Shown: positions 1 to 9,317 of the stretch, one piece after another
Layout: each line of letters opens with the position of its first letter
Numbering within the stretch: the stretch's first letter is position 1
NCBI GenBank assembly: GCA_040403535.1
Contig: JBBAKL010000010.1
Coordinates: 8,823 to 72,822 of the forward strand
Source of the DNA: JAHEYG01 sp040403535
GTDB lineage: Bacteria > Bacteroidota > Bacteroidia > B-17B0 > Aurantibacillaceae
Direction: 5' to 3'
DNA: 64,000 nt
Made by a program: the position numbers and the translations under genes
The notes under the pieces: generated by a model
Told to the model about the DNA's origin: nothing
Database searches by the model: none
Seen by the model: the letters and a program-made list of their open reading frames with translations, nothing else

Positions 1-450
1 GGTTCAGATCGCCTGGCAGCATCGGTTGGTGCCTTTTCCATGTATCCATCACAAAACGTATTAGTTGTTGATACGGGTACTTGTATAAAATACAATTTTA
101 CCAATAAAGATAATCACTATTTGGGAGGTGGCATTTCGCCTGGATTGCAAATGCGTTTTAAAGCTTTGCAGCATTTTACAGATAAACTGCCATTGGTAAA
201 ATGTGATAGTGATTTTAAAAAGCTTATTGGCACTAATACCGAAGAGTCAATTCTTTCAGGCGTTATTCATGGTGTTTTGCACGAGGTGGATGGGGTTATA
301 AATGCATATAAAACCGAGTATCCCGATTTAACAATTGTTGTGTCGGGAGGAGATACCGAATTCTTTGCAAAACGCTTAAAAAATCGCATCTTTGCCCACC
401 CTCACACAGTTCTGATCGGATTGAATGAGATATTAATTTATAATTCTTGA
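1..450 (+). CDS. coaX: Type III pantothenate kinase, 3' part (5' end outside window)
   Basis: The frame is open from base 1 and ends at TGA 448-450, so about 149 residues of the C-terminal part are present. The first visible residues give GSDRLAASVGAF, matching the conserved G-[NS]-DR motif of CoaX, followed by VVDTGTCIKYN (second phosphate-binding motif of the ASKHA fold) and GGGISPG. The enzyme phosphorylates pantothenate, the first step of coenzyme A synthesis, in the cytoplasm. The N-terminal first phosphate motif lies upstream of the window. The stop overlaps the TTG start of the next gene by four bases, suggesting translational coupling. Confidence 0.93.
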   Translation, partial: GSDRLAASVGAFSMYPSQNVLVVDTGTCIKYNFTNKDNHYLGGGISPGLQMRFKALQHFTDKLPLVKCDSDFKKLIGTNTEESILSGVIHGVLHEVDGVINAYKTEYPDLTIVVSGGDTEFFAKRLKNRIFAHPHTVLIGLNEILIYNS

Positions 451-1877
451 TAGCTGCTGGCAAAAAAATATCCTTTTTAGTTTTACTAATCTCTGTTATT
501 TGCAATACAATTGTTGCTCAAAATTTAACTTTTAGTCCTTATTCTCGCTATGGCTTAGGTGAAATGAACAGCGCTGGTTTCTCCCACATTAGCGCAATGG
601 GCGGCACCTTTATTGGTATGAAGCCGGATACTGCTGCTCCTATTTTTATTAATGCAGCAAATCCTGCGGCATTAACAGGGATTCGTCTAACAGCACTTGA
701 ATTAGGCGGGCAGGTTCAGTTCACTGAATTTACCAGTTCAGGGACCAACGTTAGTAAACGAAACATTAATTTTTCTTATGGCAGTTTAGGTTTTCCAATC
801 CGTCAGAAAGCTGCTGCTGCATTTGGCGTAATGCCATATTCATCGGTAGGTTATAATGTTAAAAATACCGTTAGTGATCCCGCCATTGGGAATGTGGATT
901 ATATCTATACCGGTGAAGGGGGAATTAATCGTGCGTTTTTAGGTTTTGGAATAAGTCCTTTTAAAAATAGTTTAACGCGTTTTTACAAATCGGCTTACAA
1001 AGACTCATTAGTACTGCAGAAGAAGACATCGGAGTTTAAGAGAAAACGATTTGGAATGGAATTGTTATCTGAACTGAGTATTGGTGCGCGCGCTGATTAT
1101 TTATTTGGCAGTATTTTACATGCTTCTAGTGTTGTTTTTCCAAATTCTACCAATTATAATCATACCCGTCGGTACCGTGCAGTAACCTATAAAGATGTAA
1201 CCGGAACTTTTGGTGTTCAAACCTCATTTTCTATCGATTCGGTTGGAAAGCGCGAGCTGAGAAAAAAAGTGAAAATCGGATTTGGTTACTTCATGAATAT
1301 TCCTCGTAACATGGATGTAAAAAGTAGCTACATCGCTTACGACTATGCTTTAAACGCATTTGGAGATGAGATCCCAAAAGACACATTTATTTATGTGATA
1401 GACCGTTCAGCCAATGTACGTTTGCCTTTGGAGCAAGGTGTTGGTGTAAGTATTAAAAAGGGAGAAGTTCTGGCAGTTGGAGCAGATTTTACTTATACCA
1501 ACTGGCAAAAATTTCAATACATGGATGCTGTGAATGATTTGTCCAATACATTCAGGGTTTCAGCCGGTTTGAACTTCGTTCCGAACAAATTCGCAGCCGG
1601 CAACGGCGCTTACTTAAAAAGAATACAGTACCGATTAGGAGGATTTTATCAGAGCGGAGCATTAGAGCTTAAAAACACACGTTTAAATCATTATGCTGTT
1701 ACAGTTGGGTTGGGTTTGCCGGTAGGCATGTACCGCCAGTTTTCGGTTGTAAATATCAGTGCTCAATTTGGCGAAATGGGCTCTGCTAATAATAATCTTG
1801 TTCGCGAGCGTTACGCGAAAATTATCATCGGATTTACCTTTAACGATAAATGGTTTACTAAATTCCGTTACGATTAA
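447..1877 (+). CDS. Predicted outer-membrane beta-barrel protein, unknown function
   Basis: This 476-residue protein starts at TTG, overlapping the coaX stop as TTGA. The TTG start is chosen because it gives a full signal peptide (hydrophobic ISFLVLLISVICNTI, cleavage near VAQ-N), whereas the next ATG would remove it. After the signal comes SPYSRYGLGE, a beginning common to Bacteroidota outer-membrane proteins of the OmpP1/FadL-like type. Alternating polar/aromatic strands and a C-terminal aromatic stretch (FNDKWFTKFRYD) fit a barrel. No catalytic motif was seen. Position between coaX and lptC suggests a conserved envelope cluster, but the function is not assignable. Confidence 0.72.
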   Translation: MIAAGKKISFLVLLISVICNTIVAQNLTFSPYSRYGLGEMNSAGFSHISAMGGTFIGMKPDTAAPIFINAANPAALTGIRLTALELGGQVQFTEFTSSGTNVSKRNINFSYGSLGFPIRQKAAAAFGVMPYSSVGYNVKNTVSDPAIGNVDYIYTGEGGINRAFLGFGISPFKNSLTRFYKSAYKDSLVLQKKTSEFKRKRFGMELLSELSIGARADYLFGSILHASSVVFPNSTNYNHTRRYRAVTYKDVTGTFGVQTSFSIDSVGKRELRKKVKIGFGYFMNIPRNMDVKSSYIAYDYALNAFGDEIPKDTFIYVIDRSANVRLPLEQGVGVSIKKGEVLAVGADFTYTNWQKFQYMDAVNDLSNTFRVSAGLNFVPNKFAAGNGAYLKRIQYRLGGFYQSGALELKNTRLNHYAVTVGLGLPVGMYRQFSVVNISAQFGEMGSANNNLVRERYAKIIIGFTFNDKWFTKFRYD

Positions 1878-1886
1878 TCCTTATGC

Positions 1887-2444
1887 ATGAAGGGTTTAAA
1901 ATTGATATCGAAAATTCTAACGGTTAGCATACTGCTGTTTTCTTGTCAAAACGAGCGTTCTCAAATTATGGCGCTAACTTTACCTAAGGTAACACCTACC
2001 CAGCAAGGTAAAGGCATTACCATGGTTTACACTGATTCGGCAGAGTTAAAAATAGTTTTAAAAGCCGGTAAAATGCTTACCTACGATCGTAATGTGCGTG
2101 AGCCGTTTACAGTATTACCAGATGGGGTATTGGTAACATTTTACAATGATAAAGGAAAACCAGAAACTACATTAAAAGCAAACTACGGCATACATTATCC
2201 TTCACGCAAAAGGATGGAAGTAAAGTATAATGTGGAGGTGGTAAATAAAGATGGTGAAAAGCTGAATACAGAACACCTTATTTGGGACGAAGCTCAGCAT
2301 AAAATTTATTCGGATGCTTTTGTGAAAATAACTACCGCTAAGGAAATTATTATGGGAAAAGGCTTAGAAAGCAATCAGGATTTCACCAACTATCAGATTA
2401 AGGAAGTAACAGGTACAATTCAATTAGACAATAACGAATTATAA
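1887..2444 (+). CDS. lptC: LPS export periplasmic protein LptC, lipoprotein form
   Basis: This 185-residue protein begins with a short signal and lipobox (SILLFSC, Cys near residue 20), so it is probably a lipoprotein, as usual for Bacteroidota LptC, instead of the single-TM form of proteobacteria. The repeating beta-strand body (MVYTDSAELKIVLKAG, LKANYGIHYPSRKRMEVKYN, VVNKDGEKLNTEHLIWDE) is the LptC/OstA beta-jellyroll pattern. LptC links the inner-membrane LptBFG ABC transporter to the LptA bridge during LPS transport. The start is 9 bp after the preceding barrel gene, and the stop is 2 bp before the next small gene, so all are likely co-transcribed. Confidence 0.88.
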   Translation: MKGLKLISKILTVSILLFSCQNERSQIMALTLPKVTPTQQGKGITMVYTDSAELKIVLKAGKMLTYDRNVREPFTVLPDGVLVTFYNDKGKPETTLKANYGIHYPSRKRMEVKYNVEVVNKDGEKLNTEHLIWDEAQHKIYSDAFVKITTAKEIIMGKGLESNQDFTNYQIKEVTGTIQLDNNEL

Positions 2445-2446
2445 TT

Positions 2447-2671
2447 ATGGATAACAGAAAAATATTTAAGGCGCTGGAGTATTTGTGGTTGTTCACCGCT
2501 TTGGTCGCAGTGGTTGCTACAGTTTATTTTTTAATTCTTAAAGATACTGATAGCGCATTGTATTTTTTCTTTGTGTTTTTAATTGGCGCTGTAATGTTTT
2601 TAGTACGTCGCTACCAACGTAAAAAACAGGAAGAAAGGATGCAGAATTATCCGCCAAAAAGCAAGCCTTAA
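2447..2671 (+). CDS. Small two-TM membrane protein, unknown
   Basis: This 74-residue protein has two hydrophobic segments (about residues 12-28 and 37-52) separated by a short polar loop, and a basic tail (RRYQRKKQEER). It starts 2 bp after lptC and so probably shares its mRNA. No known domain is recognised. Coupling to lptC and the small membrane-anchored character are the only hints of an envelope role. Confidence 0.7.
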   Translation: MDNRKIFKALEYLWLFTALVAVVATVYFLILKDTDSALYFFFVFLIGAVMFLVRRYQRKKQEERMQNYPPKSKP

Positions 2672-2743
2672 TGGCTCACCCTTATTTTTAGCCTTTAGTC
2701 AAATATTTTAAGTTAATGCATAAATAGCCTTAACTTTGTTAGA

Positions 2744-3991
2744 GTGGTATTTCTATCCTTAATAAAAGAAAGTGTATTATTTGCATTACAATCCTTGTAT
2801 GCCAATAAGCTACGTACTTTTTTAAGTTTACTGGGAATCACCATTGGCATATTCGCCATTATTGTGGTGTTTACCATTGTTGACAGTCTTGAAAAAAACA
2901 TTAGGGGTAGCATAGAGAGTTTAGGCGAGAATGTAGTGTTTGTGATGAAATGGCCTTGGACCTTTGGTCCGGATTACCCCTGGTGGAAATACATGAATCG
3001 TCCCAATCCGGAGTATAACGAATTATTTGATTTACAGAAAAAATCAAAAACCGCGGATGCTATTGCATATCGTGTTGGTGGCCGAAGGACTATTAAACAC
3101 AAAGGAAATATTGTAGAAAACGCGGTAATTACAGGTTGTTCTTACGATTATTATAAAATCAAGTCATTTGATATTACCGAAGGTCGTTATTTTACCGAGA
3201 ACGAGGTGAATGCCGGTAATAACGTTGCTGTTTTAGGTTCTAAGATTGCTGAAGGCTTATTCCCAAACAATCAATTCCCTATAGGTAAAGAGGTGAAAAT
3301 TGCCGGAAAAAAAGCCATAGTAATTGGGGTGTTTAAAAAGGAAGGTGAGAGTATGTTGGGGAATAGTATGGACAATCAGGTGGTGATTCCATTTCATTTT
3401 GCTAAGTATATTTTGGATGTACGTTCGGAAAGTGCCGAGCCTTATATTGCAATTAAAGCCCGTCCGGGAATTTCTAATGCAGAAATGAAAGATGAACTAA
3501 CAGGTATTATGCGAAGTGTTAGGCGTTTAAAGCCTATGGTAGAAGATGATTTTGCATTGAATGAAACTAATCTGTTGAGCAAGAATTTCGATGTTTTGTT
3601 TGATATTATTGGAATAGCAGGATGGATTATAGGAGGTTTTTCGATATTGGTTGGCGGATTTGGAATTGCCAACATTATGTTTGTTTCGGTTAAAGAGCGC
3701 ACCAGTATTATTGGTATTCAAAAATCATTAGGTGCAAAAAACTATTTTATTCTTTTACAGTTTTTATGTGAGTCGGTTTTTCTTTCCCTTATTGGAGGTA
3801 TTTTCGGACTACTGCTTACGTATCTTATCACTTTAGCGGCACGGGGTAACATTGATATGGAAATAGCGCTAAGTTATTCTAATGTGATATTAGGATTAAC
3901 CATATCGGTATTAATAGGAATAATCAGCGGATTTGTGCCAGCTTATAGCGCATCGCAACTTGATCCGGTAGAGGCAATACGCAGTAATTAA
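2744..3991 (+). CDS. ABC transporter permease, MacB/FtsX family
   Basis: This 415-residue protein has the MacB layout: a TM helix near residues 22-45 after the typical SLYANKLRTFLSLLGITIG segment, a periplasmic core domain of about 230 residues, then three TM helices in the FtsX domain. The conserved GIANIMFVSVKERT-IGI-KSLGA signature and the terminal SASQLDPVEAIR are present. It would move or mechanically act on an envelope substrate with a separate ATPase, and no ATPase is adjacent. The start is GTG, only 6 nt after a perfect TAACTTTG -7 box (2731-2738), so the message may be nearly leaderless. An alternative start further in would cut the amphipathic N-terminus. Confidence 0.85.
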   Translation: MVFLSLIKESVLFALQSLYANKLRTFLSLLGITIGIFAIIVVFTIVDSLEKNIRGSIESLGENVVFVMKWPWTFGPDYPWWKYMNRPNPEYNELFDLQKKSKTADAIAYRVGGRRTIKHKGNIVENAVITGCSYDYYKIKSFDITEGRYFTENEVNAGNNVAVLGSKIAEGLFPNNQFPIGKEVKIAGKKAIVIGVFKKEGESMLGNSMDNQVVIPFHFAKYILDVRSESAEPYIAIKARPGISNAEMKDELTGIMRSVRRLKPMVEDDFALNETNLLSKNFDVLFDIIGIAGWIIGGFSILVGGFGIANIMFVSVKERTSIIGIQKSLGAKNYFILLQFLCESVFLSLIGGIFGLLLTYLITLAARGNIDMEIALSYSNVILGLTISVLIGIISGFVPAYSASQLDPVEAIRSN

Positions 3992-3992
3992 A

Positions 3993-4340
3993 ATGAAAGT
4001 TTCAGAGCGTCCGAAAATAATATCAGCCATTTGCATTATCGGTTACATTTCGGTTATTTTCACCTTTCCAACCGTTTTTTCACCTGCAATAAAAAAGATA
4101 GGTTATTTGGTACCTGCTATTTATGGATTCATTGTGGCATGTAATTTTATGGCATTTATTGGCTTATGGCACATGAAACAATGGGGCGTGCAGTTGTTTT
4201 TATTCACTTTTTTCACAAAAACCACCTTTTTTATTCTAATAAATGATTTAGGAGCCTCTACCATCGCAGGCATCATTTCATCTGTAATATTTAGCGTTAT
4301 CTTATTACGTTTTTACCCCAAAATGGACGTAAATCTGTAA
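3993..4340 (+). CDS. Small four-TM membrane protein, unknown
   Basis: This 115-residue protein is almost entirely hydrophobic with four probable TM segments (about 10-28, 38-58, 66-84 and 88-106). It starts at an ATG 1 bp after the stop of the upstream permease, so it is probably translated with it. No known family motif is seen. It could be an accessory subunit of the permease, but only position supports that. Confidence 0.65.
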   Translation: MKVSERPKIISAICIIGYISVIFTFPTVFSPAIKKIGYLVPAIYGFIVACNFMAFIGLWHMKQWGVQLFLFTFFTKTTFFILINDLGASTIAGIISSVIFSVILLRFYPKMDVNL

Positions 4341-4411
4341 GCCCTGAAAAATTCCATCTGCTTTTTAAGCTAATTTGTCCAAAAACATCTCCATTCAATC
4401 AAAAAGTTTTG

Positions 4412-4440
4412 TTTGATAGAATTTTTTTTGTATAACTTTA
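4412..4440 (+). promoter_or_regulatory. Candidate promoter of recQ
   Basis: TTTG at 4412-4415 followed after 17 nt by TAACTTTA at 4433-4440, a one-mismatch match to the Bacteroidota -7 box. The leader before the recQ ATG is about 50 nt. The rest of the 157-bp gap (4341-4497) shows nothing else definable. Confidence 0.45.
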
Positions 4441-4497
4441 TAGTAGATATAAAAAACTGTTCACTCAACAAAAACATACTTTTAATCAATAAAACAG

Positions 4498-6711
4498 ATG
4501 ATTGCCGAATTAGAAACAGCCGAATTACACCATACTTTGAAAAGTTTTTTTGGTTTTGAAGGGTTTAAGGGTAACCAGGAGAAAATCATACAAAGTGTAC
4601 TTTCCGGGCATGATACCTTTGTTATTATGCCTACCGGTGGGGGTAAATCGCTTTGTTATCAATTACCCGCAATATTGAGTGAGGGTACGGCAATAGTGGT
4701 TTCGCCTTTAATTGCTTTGATGAAGAATCAGGTAGATGCCATCCGTGGGTTTAGCGATGAATCTGGAATCGCACATTTTTTAAATTCATCCTTAAACAAG
4801 AGTGAAATAGCAAAAGTAAAGAAGGATGTTGTATCGGGTAAGACTAAATTGTTATATGTAGCACCTGAAACATTAACCAAGGAAGATAATATTAAGTTTT
4901 TTGAGGAATTCAAGATTTCATTTTTTGCAATTGATGAAGCACATTGTATTTCTGAATGGGGCCACGATTTTCGCCCTGAATACCGTCGTTTACGCCCTAT
5001 AATTGATAAAGTAGGCAATGTTCCTGTAATGGCCTTAACTGCTACGGCAACACCAAAAGTGCAGCAGGATATACAGAAAAACTTGGGTATGATGAAGGCG
5101 AATGTGTTTAAATCGTCATTTAACCGTGCCAATTTATATTACGAAGTTCGTCCTAAACAAAACGTATTAAAAGAGATTATTAAGTATGTAAAGCAAAATT
5201 CCGGTAAATCGGGGATAATTTATTGCTTAAGTCGTAAGAAAGTTGAAGAGATTGCCGAGGCATTAAAAGTAAATGGTATAAAAGCACAACCGTATCATGC
5301 AGGATTAGACGCTAAAGAACGCGCCAATACGCAAGATTTATTCTTAATGGAACAGATCGATGTAATTGTTGCAACAATTGCGTTTGGAATGGGAATTGAC
5401 AAGCCGGATGTGCGTTATGTTATTCACCACGACATTCCAAAATCATTAGAAGGTTATTATCAGGAAACCGGAAGGGCCGGTCGTGATGGCGGTGAAGGAA
5501 ATTGCGTTACTTTTTACAGCTATGATGATATCATGAAGCTGGAAAAGTTCATGAAGGATAAACCGGTAGCTGAGCAGGAAATAGGCAAACAAATGCTTAG
5601 CGAAACAGCTGCTTTTGCCGAAACTTCTTCTTGCCGACGTAAATTCATACTGCATTATTTTGGCGAAGAATTTAATGAGGCTAAATGCAATGAAATGTGT
5701 GATAATTGCCGTCATCCAAAGCAGAAATTTGAAGCGAAGGAAGATCTTGAATTAGCCATTGAAACAGTTCTTGAAATAAAAGAAAAACATAAGATAAAAG
5801 ATGTTATCAATGTCTTAATGGGTACGTTAACCGCAACATCGAAATCCTACAAGCATAATAATCTGGATGTGTGGGGCAAAGGTGCTGAAGATGATAAGGA
5901 TGATAAATACTGGAACGCTGTTTTGCGTCAGGCAATCGTAAACAACTTTTTAGTTAAGGATATTGAAAATTACGGTTTATTAAAGGTAACCGAAAAAGGA
6001 AAAGAGTTTTTAAAGAAACCTTACAGCATCAAATTCACACGCGATCACGATTACAGCCACACCGATAAGTCAGAAGATGACGATATTGTTGTTGGAGGTA
6101 AATCGGGCGGCGGTGCGGCAGATGAGGTTTTATTTGCAATGCTGAAAGATTTGGTAAAGAAAATCGCAAAACAAAAAGCATTACCTCCTTATGTGATTTT
6201 TCAGGAAACTTCTTTGGAAGAAATGTCGATTCAGTATCCGATTACTATGGATGAACTGACGAAAATATCAGGTGTGGGCGCAGGTAAAGCAACTAAATAC
6301 GGTAAGCCGTTTATTGATTTGATTAAGCAATATGTTGAGGAGAATGAAATTGAGCGTCCGGTAGACATGGTAATTAAATCAGTGGTGAATAAATCCGGTT
6401 TAAAAGTTTATATCATTCAGAATGTTGACCGAAAAATAAGCCTGAATGACATGGCTAAATCAAAGAATTTAAAAATTAATGAGCTTTTAACGGAGATGGA
6501 AACTATTGTTACATCCGGAACCAAACTTAATATTAAATATTATTTGGAGGACGTAATGGATGAGGAAAAACTGGAAGAAGCGATTGAATATTTTAAGGAA
6601 TCGGAAACTGATAGTATTGACGCAGCGCTGAAAGAACTGGGTGAAAACGATTATTCAGAAGAAGAAATGCGCATGATTCGTATTCAGTTTATTTCGGAAT
6701 ACGCCAATTAA
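4498..6711 (+). CDS. recQ: ATP-dependent DNA helicase RecQ
   Basis: This 737-residue protein has the complete RecQ architecture. Walker A is TGGGKS at 46-51, DEAH at 146-149 (followed by CISEWGHDFRP), motif III ALTATAT near 179-185, and motif VI QETGRAGRDG at 322-331. The RQC zinc-binding Cys are 379, 397, 401 and 404, then a winged-helix region and an HRDC domain around 540-620. It unwinds recombination and replication intermediates 3' to 5'. The C-terminal extension of about 110 residues after HRDC is typical of the long Bacteroidota form. It has its own promoter and a strong terminator and appears monocistronic. Confidence 0.96.
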   Translation: MIAELETAELHHTLKSFFGFEGFKGNQEKIIQSVLSGHDTFVIMPTGGGKSLCYQLPAILSEGTAIVVSPLIALMKNQVDAIRGFSDESGIAHFLNSSLNKSEIAKVKKDVVSGKTKLLYVAPETLTKEDNIKFFEEFKISFFAIDEAHCISEWGHDFRPEYRRLRPIIDKVGNVPVMALTATATPKVQQDIQKNLGMMKANVFKSSFNRANLYYEVRPKQNVLKEIIKYVKQNSGKSGIIYCLSRKKVEEIAEALKVNGIKAQPYHAGLDAKERANTQDLFLMEQIDVIVATIAFGMGIDKPDVRYVIHHDIPKSLEGYYQETGRAGRDGGEGNCVTFYSYDDIMKLEKFMKDKPVAEQEIGKQMLSETAAFAETSSCRRKFILHYFGEEFNEAKCNEMCDNCRHPKQKFEAKEDLELAIETVLEIKEKHKIKDVINVLMGTLTATSKSYKHNNLDVWGKGAEDDKDDKYWNAVLRQAIVNNFLVKDIENYGLLKVTEKGKEFLKKPYSIKFTRDHDYSHTDKSEDDDIVVGGKSGGGAADEVLFAMLKDLVKKIAKQKALPPYVIFQETSLEEMSIQYPITMDELTKISGVGAGKATKYGKPFIDLIKQYVEENEIERPVDMVIKSVVNKSGLKVYIIQNVDRKISLNDMAKSKNLKINELLTEMETIVTSGTKLNIKYYLEDVMDEEKLEEAIEYFKESETDSIDAALKELGENDYSEEEMRMIRIQFISEYAN

Positions 6712-6732
6712 TGGCTTTGTTTTTATTAAGAT

Positions 6733-6760
6733 GCCCCGGTTAATTAATCGGGGCTTTTTT
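6733..6760 (+). terminator. Rho-independent terminator after recQ
   Basis: GCCCCG (6733-6738) pairs with CGGGGC (6749-6754) across an AT-rich loop and is followed by six T, 22 bp after the recQ stop. Confidence 0.9.
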
Positions 6761-6806
6761 ATTACATTTTACATACTTTAAACGTTTTTTTTACGTTTTA
6801 TTAAAA

Positions 6807-8384
6807 GTGTTTTCTCCCCAAATTCATAGAACTATTTTTTTAATAGCGTTGGCTGCCCTTGGTGGTGGTATGCTTTTAGGAACAGTTCCAACCAGCGTAC
6901 CACAGTTTGTGTTATTTGGCAATTGGCTGCTGGAGGGAGATTTTAAGAACAAATGGCGTATAATTAAATCAAATAAATTAATTTGGATTTTAAGTTCTGT
7001 ATTTATAATTCATCTCACGGGCTTAATCCATACCGCAGATATTCAAAGAGGTATAGATGATATCCGAATTAAAATTCCTTTGCAATTATTACCACTTGTT
7101 TTTTTTACTTCGGCACCACTACGGAAAAGTGAATTGAACCGCTTGTTGTGGTTTATTATTTTATTAGTGGTTATTAGCTCACTTTGGTGTTTGTATTACA
7201 ATGCCACTCATGAATTAACTGATATCCGTAAGGCCTCACGCTTCATGTCGCACATTCGATTTGGCTTATTTATTGATTTCGCAATATGTATTTTGTTTTA
7301 CCTGTCTATCCAGACCGAAACGAAATCAGTTAAAATGCTTACATTATTCCTAATCATTTACTTGATCGTAGTGATGTTAACGCTAAGCATGGTAACCGGT
7401 CTGGTGATGTTTGCCCTACTGTGTGTTGTTTATTTTGTGTATTTATTGTTTCGGCAAAAATCAATTTATCGTATTGCCGGAATTGCAGTATTGTTGTTTC
7501 TGTTTTTGTTTGGTTTGAATATCATAAATTCAGAATGGAAAAATTATAATTATGTGGACATTTCCAATAACAATAAACAAAAAATTACAACCTTGTCGGG
7601 TCGAGCTTATTTTAAGATTGACTCAACCAATAAACATACCGAAAACGGATTTTACATTGCATACAATATTCAGTACGATGAATTAGGAGTAGCCTGGAAA
7701 CGCCGTAGTCAGGCTGATTTATTCAGTACTGACAAAAACGGAATTTTAGTTACATGGAATGCTATCCGCTATTTGTCCAGTAAGGGCTTAACCAAAGACT
7801 CGGCAGGTGTGGCACAATTAACGGATGAGGACATCAAAAACATAGAAGAAGGCATCACCAATTATCGTTATACAGCAGCCTCACCAATTCGTAAGCGTGT
7901 TAAGGAAATATTTTGGGAGTATCAGGATTATAAGCAAGGATTTAATCCTTCTGGTAACACCTTATTGATGCGTTTGGAATTTTGGAAGGCGGCAATTTAT
8001 ATCATTGAAAGAAATCCGATTTTTGGAGTTGGTACTGGCGACGCGCAAAGCGCTTTTAATCGCGCTTATTTGCGCACGAAAAGCCAGTTATCACCCGAAT
8101 GGCGATTGCGCTCGCATAATCAGTTTTTAGCAATAGGTGTGTCGTTTGGTATAGCAGGATTATTGGTCTTTTTGTTTTATTTATTTTACCCTGTAATTAA
8201 GTGGCGGAAACAGCTAAACAAATTGTATTTGCTGTTTTTATTAATTGCCTTGATATCTTTTTGCACCGAAGATACACTTGAAACACAGTCGGGTGTAACG
8301 TTCTTCGCATACTTCAATACATTATTTTTGTGGTTGGCGTATTACAAGTCAGAAAGTGAACGTGAAGAAAATCAGAACTTATAG
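6807..8384 (+). CDS. O-antigen ligase / Wzy-like polytopic membrane protein
   Basis: This 525-residue integral membrane protein has about 10-12 hydrophobic segments, one large periplasmic loop (about residues 250-400) and the motif SHNQFLAIGVSFGIAGLL near residue 435-452. That matches the H-[NS]-x-[FY]-L signature of the Wzy_C/WaaL superfamily. Such enzymes join undecaprenyl-linked polysaccharide to lipid A core or polymerise repeat units at the periplasmic face. The start is GTG at 6807; no upstream ATG is in frame. It ends in TAG and overlaps the last 13 bp of the convergent gene on the minus strand. Ligase and polymerase cannot be told apart here. Confidence 0.82.
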   Translation: MFSPQIHRTIFLIALAALGGGMLLGTVPTSVPQFVLFGNWLLEGDFKNKWRIIKSNKLIWILSSVFIIHLTGLIHTADIQRGIDDIRIKIPLQLLPLVFFTSAPLRKSELNRLLWFIILLVVISSLWCLYYNATHELTDIRKASRFMSHIRFGLFIDFAICILFYLSIQTETKSVKMLTLFLIIYLIVVMLTLSMVTGLVMFALLCVVYFVYLLFRQKSIYRIAGIAVLLFLFLFGLNIINSEWKNYNYVDISNNNKQKITTLSGRAYFKIDSTNKHTENGFYIAYNIQYDELGVAWKRRSQADLFSTDKNGILVTWNAIRYLSSKGLTKDSAGVAQLTDEDIKNIEEGITNYRYTAASPIRKRVKEIFWEYQDYKQGFNPSGNTLLMRLEFWKAAIYIIERNPIFGVGTGDAQSAFNRAYLRTKSQLSPEWRLRSHNQFLAIGVSFGIAGLLVFLFYLFYPVIKWRKQLNKLYLLFLLIALISFCTEDTLETQSGVTFFAYFNTLFLWLAYYKSESEREENQNL

Positions 8385-9250
8385 TCTTTAAAATCCCTGG
8401 TAAATTCGTTTTCTTCAAACTTAGGATTAACCTGCAAGTGAAAGTAATTGTATTCTTCAAATAAGCCTTTGTCGTCGTAAACTTTTACGCCAATTGGCAA
8501 AAAATAAAACTGATCGATGTACATGGTAACAGTTTTAGCATACCAATTCGGAACTTTTATTACTTGTCCGGGTTTTAAAATATCAAAATAATCCTTGAGT
8601 TTAGGATTTAATTCAACAATCAAGTACTCGGCAACAAATAATTTACGGGCAATGGAGGTAAGGTTTTCTGATGAACCCACGGTGTAGGTGGTAACGGCGA
8701 AGTCGTTGTTGTAAATAGTCATTTTATAACAAGGACGATTATTAAATTTTTCTTCGCCTTCATATTTGATGCTTTGCTCCAGTTTATCGCCAAATTTTAA
8801 AATACAATACTCTATAATACCGCCAAAATAGTCAAAGCCCATTTCGTTGATGGTGTGATGCTGATCCTGACGCATCAGGTTACCCATGGGGTCGAGATTT
8901 AAATTGATGTATGGAAATGAATTCGGCTTTACCAATGCTTTTCCATCGTTTGTTCCGCTAGTCCACAACACTTCTATCCCTTTAATGTAGATATAAAGCT
9001 TTCTTGGCTTACGGTTTAATTTTACAGAAGATTCGTAATGGTTATAGCCTTTTTTTCCTCTTTCGGTTATTTTAAGACTGTATTTTAATCCCTGAATGTC
9101 TTTAATGGATTTAACCATTTTTACAAGGATGTCTTTTGTGTGCGGATGACCTTTGTGTGCCGCCACTGTTTCTTTATTCTGCGCCAAAGTGCTTAAACTC
9201 AACAGAGTAAACAAGCAATACAAACTTACGGTTCCGGTTCTTAAAAACAT
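8372..9250 (-). CDS. DUF1571 family secreted protein with embedded LysM domain
   Basis: The protein is 292 residues from ATG 9250-9248. It has a signal peptide (SLYCLFTLLSLSTLAQ) and a DUF1571-type beta-rich body with a lolA-like feel (KLNRKPRKLYIYIKGIEVLW, CYKMTIYNNDF). Between about residues 188 and 240 sits a LysM-like segment (TYTVGSSENLTSIARKLFV ... LKPGQVIKVPNW), after which the body resumes (VTMYIDQFYFLPIGVKVYDD). A possible TTG nine bases upstream lies inside the -7 box and is rejected as a start. The envelope location is inferred from the signal and from LysM binding of peptidoglycan; its task is unknown. Its 3' end overlaps the convergent ligase gene by 13 bp. Confidence 0.8.
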   Translation of the reverse strand: MFLRTGTVSLYCLFTLLSLSTLAQNKETVAAHKGHPHTKDILVKMVKSIKDIQGLKYSLKITERGKKGYNHYESSVKLNRKPRKLYIYIKGIEVLWTSGTNDGKALVKPNSFPYINLNLDPMGNLMRQDQHHTINEMGFDYFGGIIEYCILKFGDKLEQSIKYEGEEKFNNRPCYKMTIYNNDFAVTTYTVGSSENLTSIARKLFVAEYLIVELNPKLKDYFDILKPGQVIKVPNWYAKTVTMYIDQFYFLPIGVKVYDDKGLFEEYNYFHLQVNPKFEENEFTRDFKDYKF

Positions 9251-9256
9251 GGAACA

Positions 9257-9264
9257 CAAAAGTA
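9257..9264 (-). promoter_or_regulatory. -7 box of the DUF1571/LysM gene
   Basis: On the minus strand TACTTTTG is a perfect TAnnTTTG match, 6 nt before the ATG at 9250. The transcript would start within a few bases of the start codon, so the message is leaderless or nearly so. Confidence 0.55.
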
Positions 9265-9317
9265 GTATTGTTTTTGAATTTTTATGCTACTTAGAATTAA
9301 TAAAAAATAAAAAAAAC

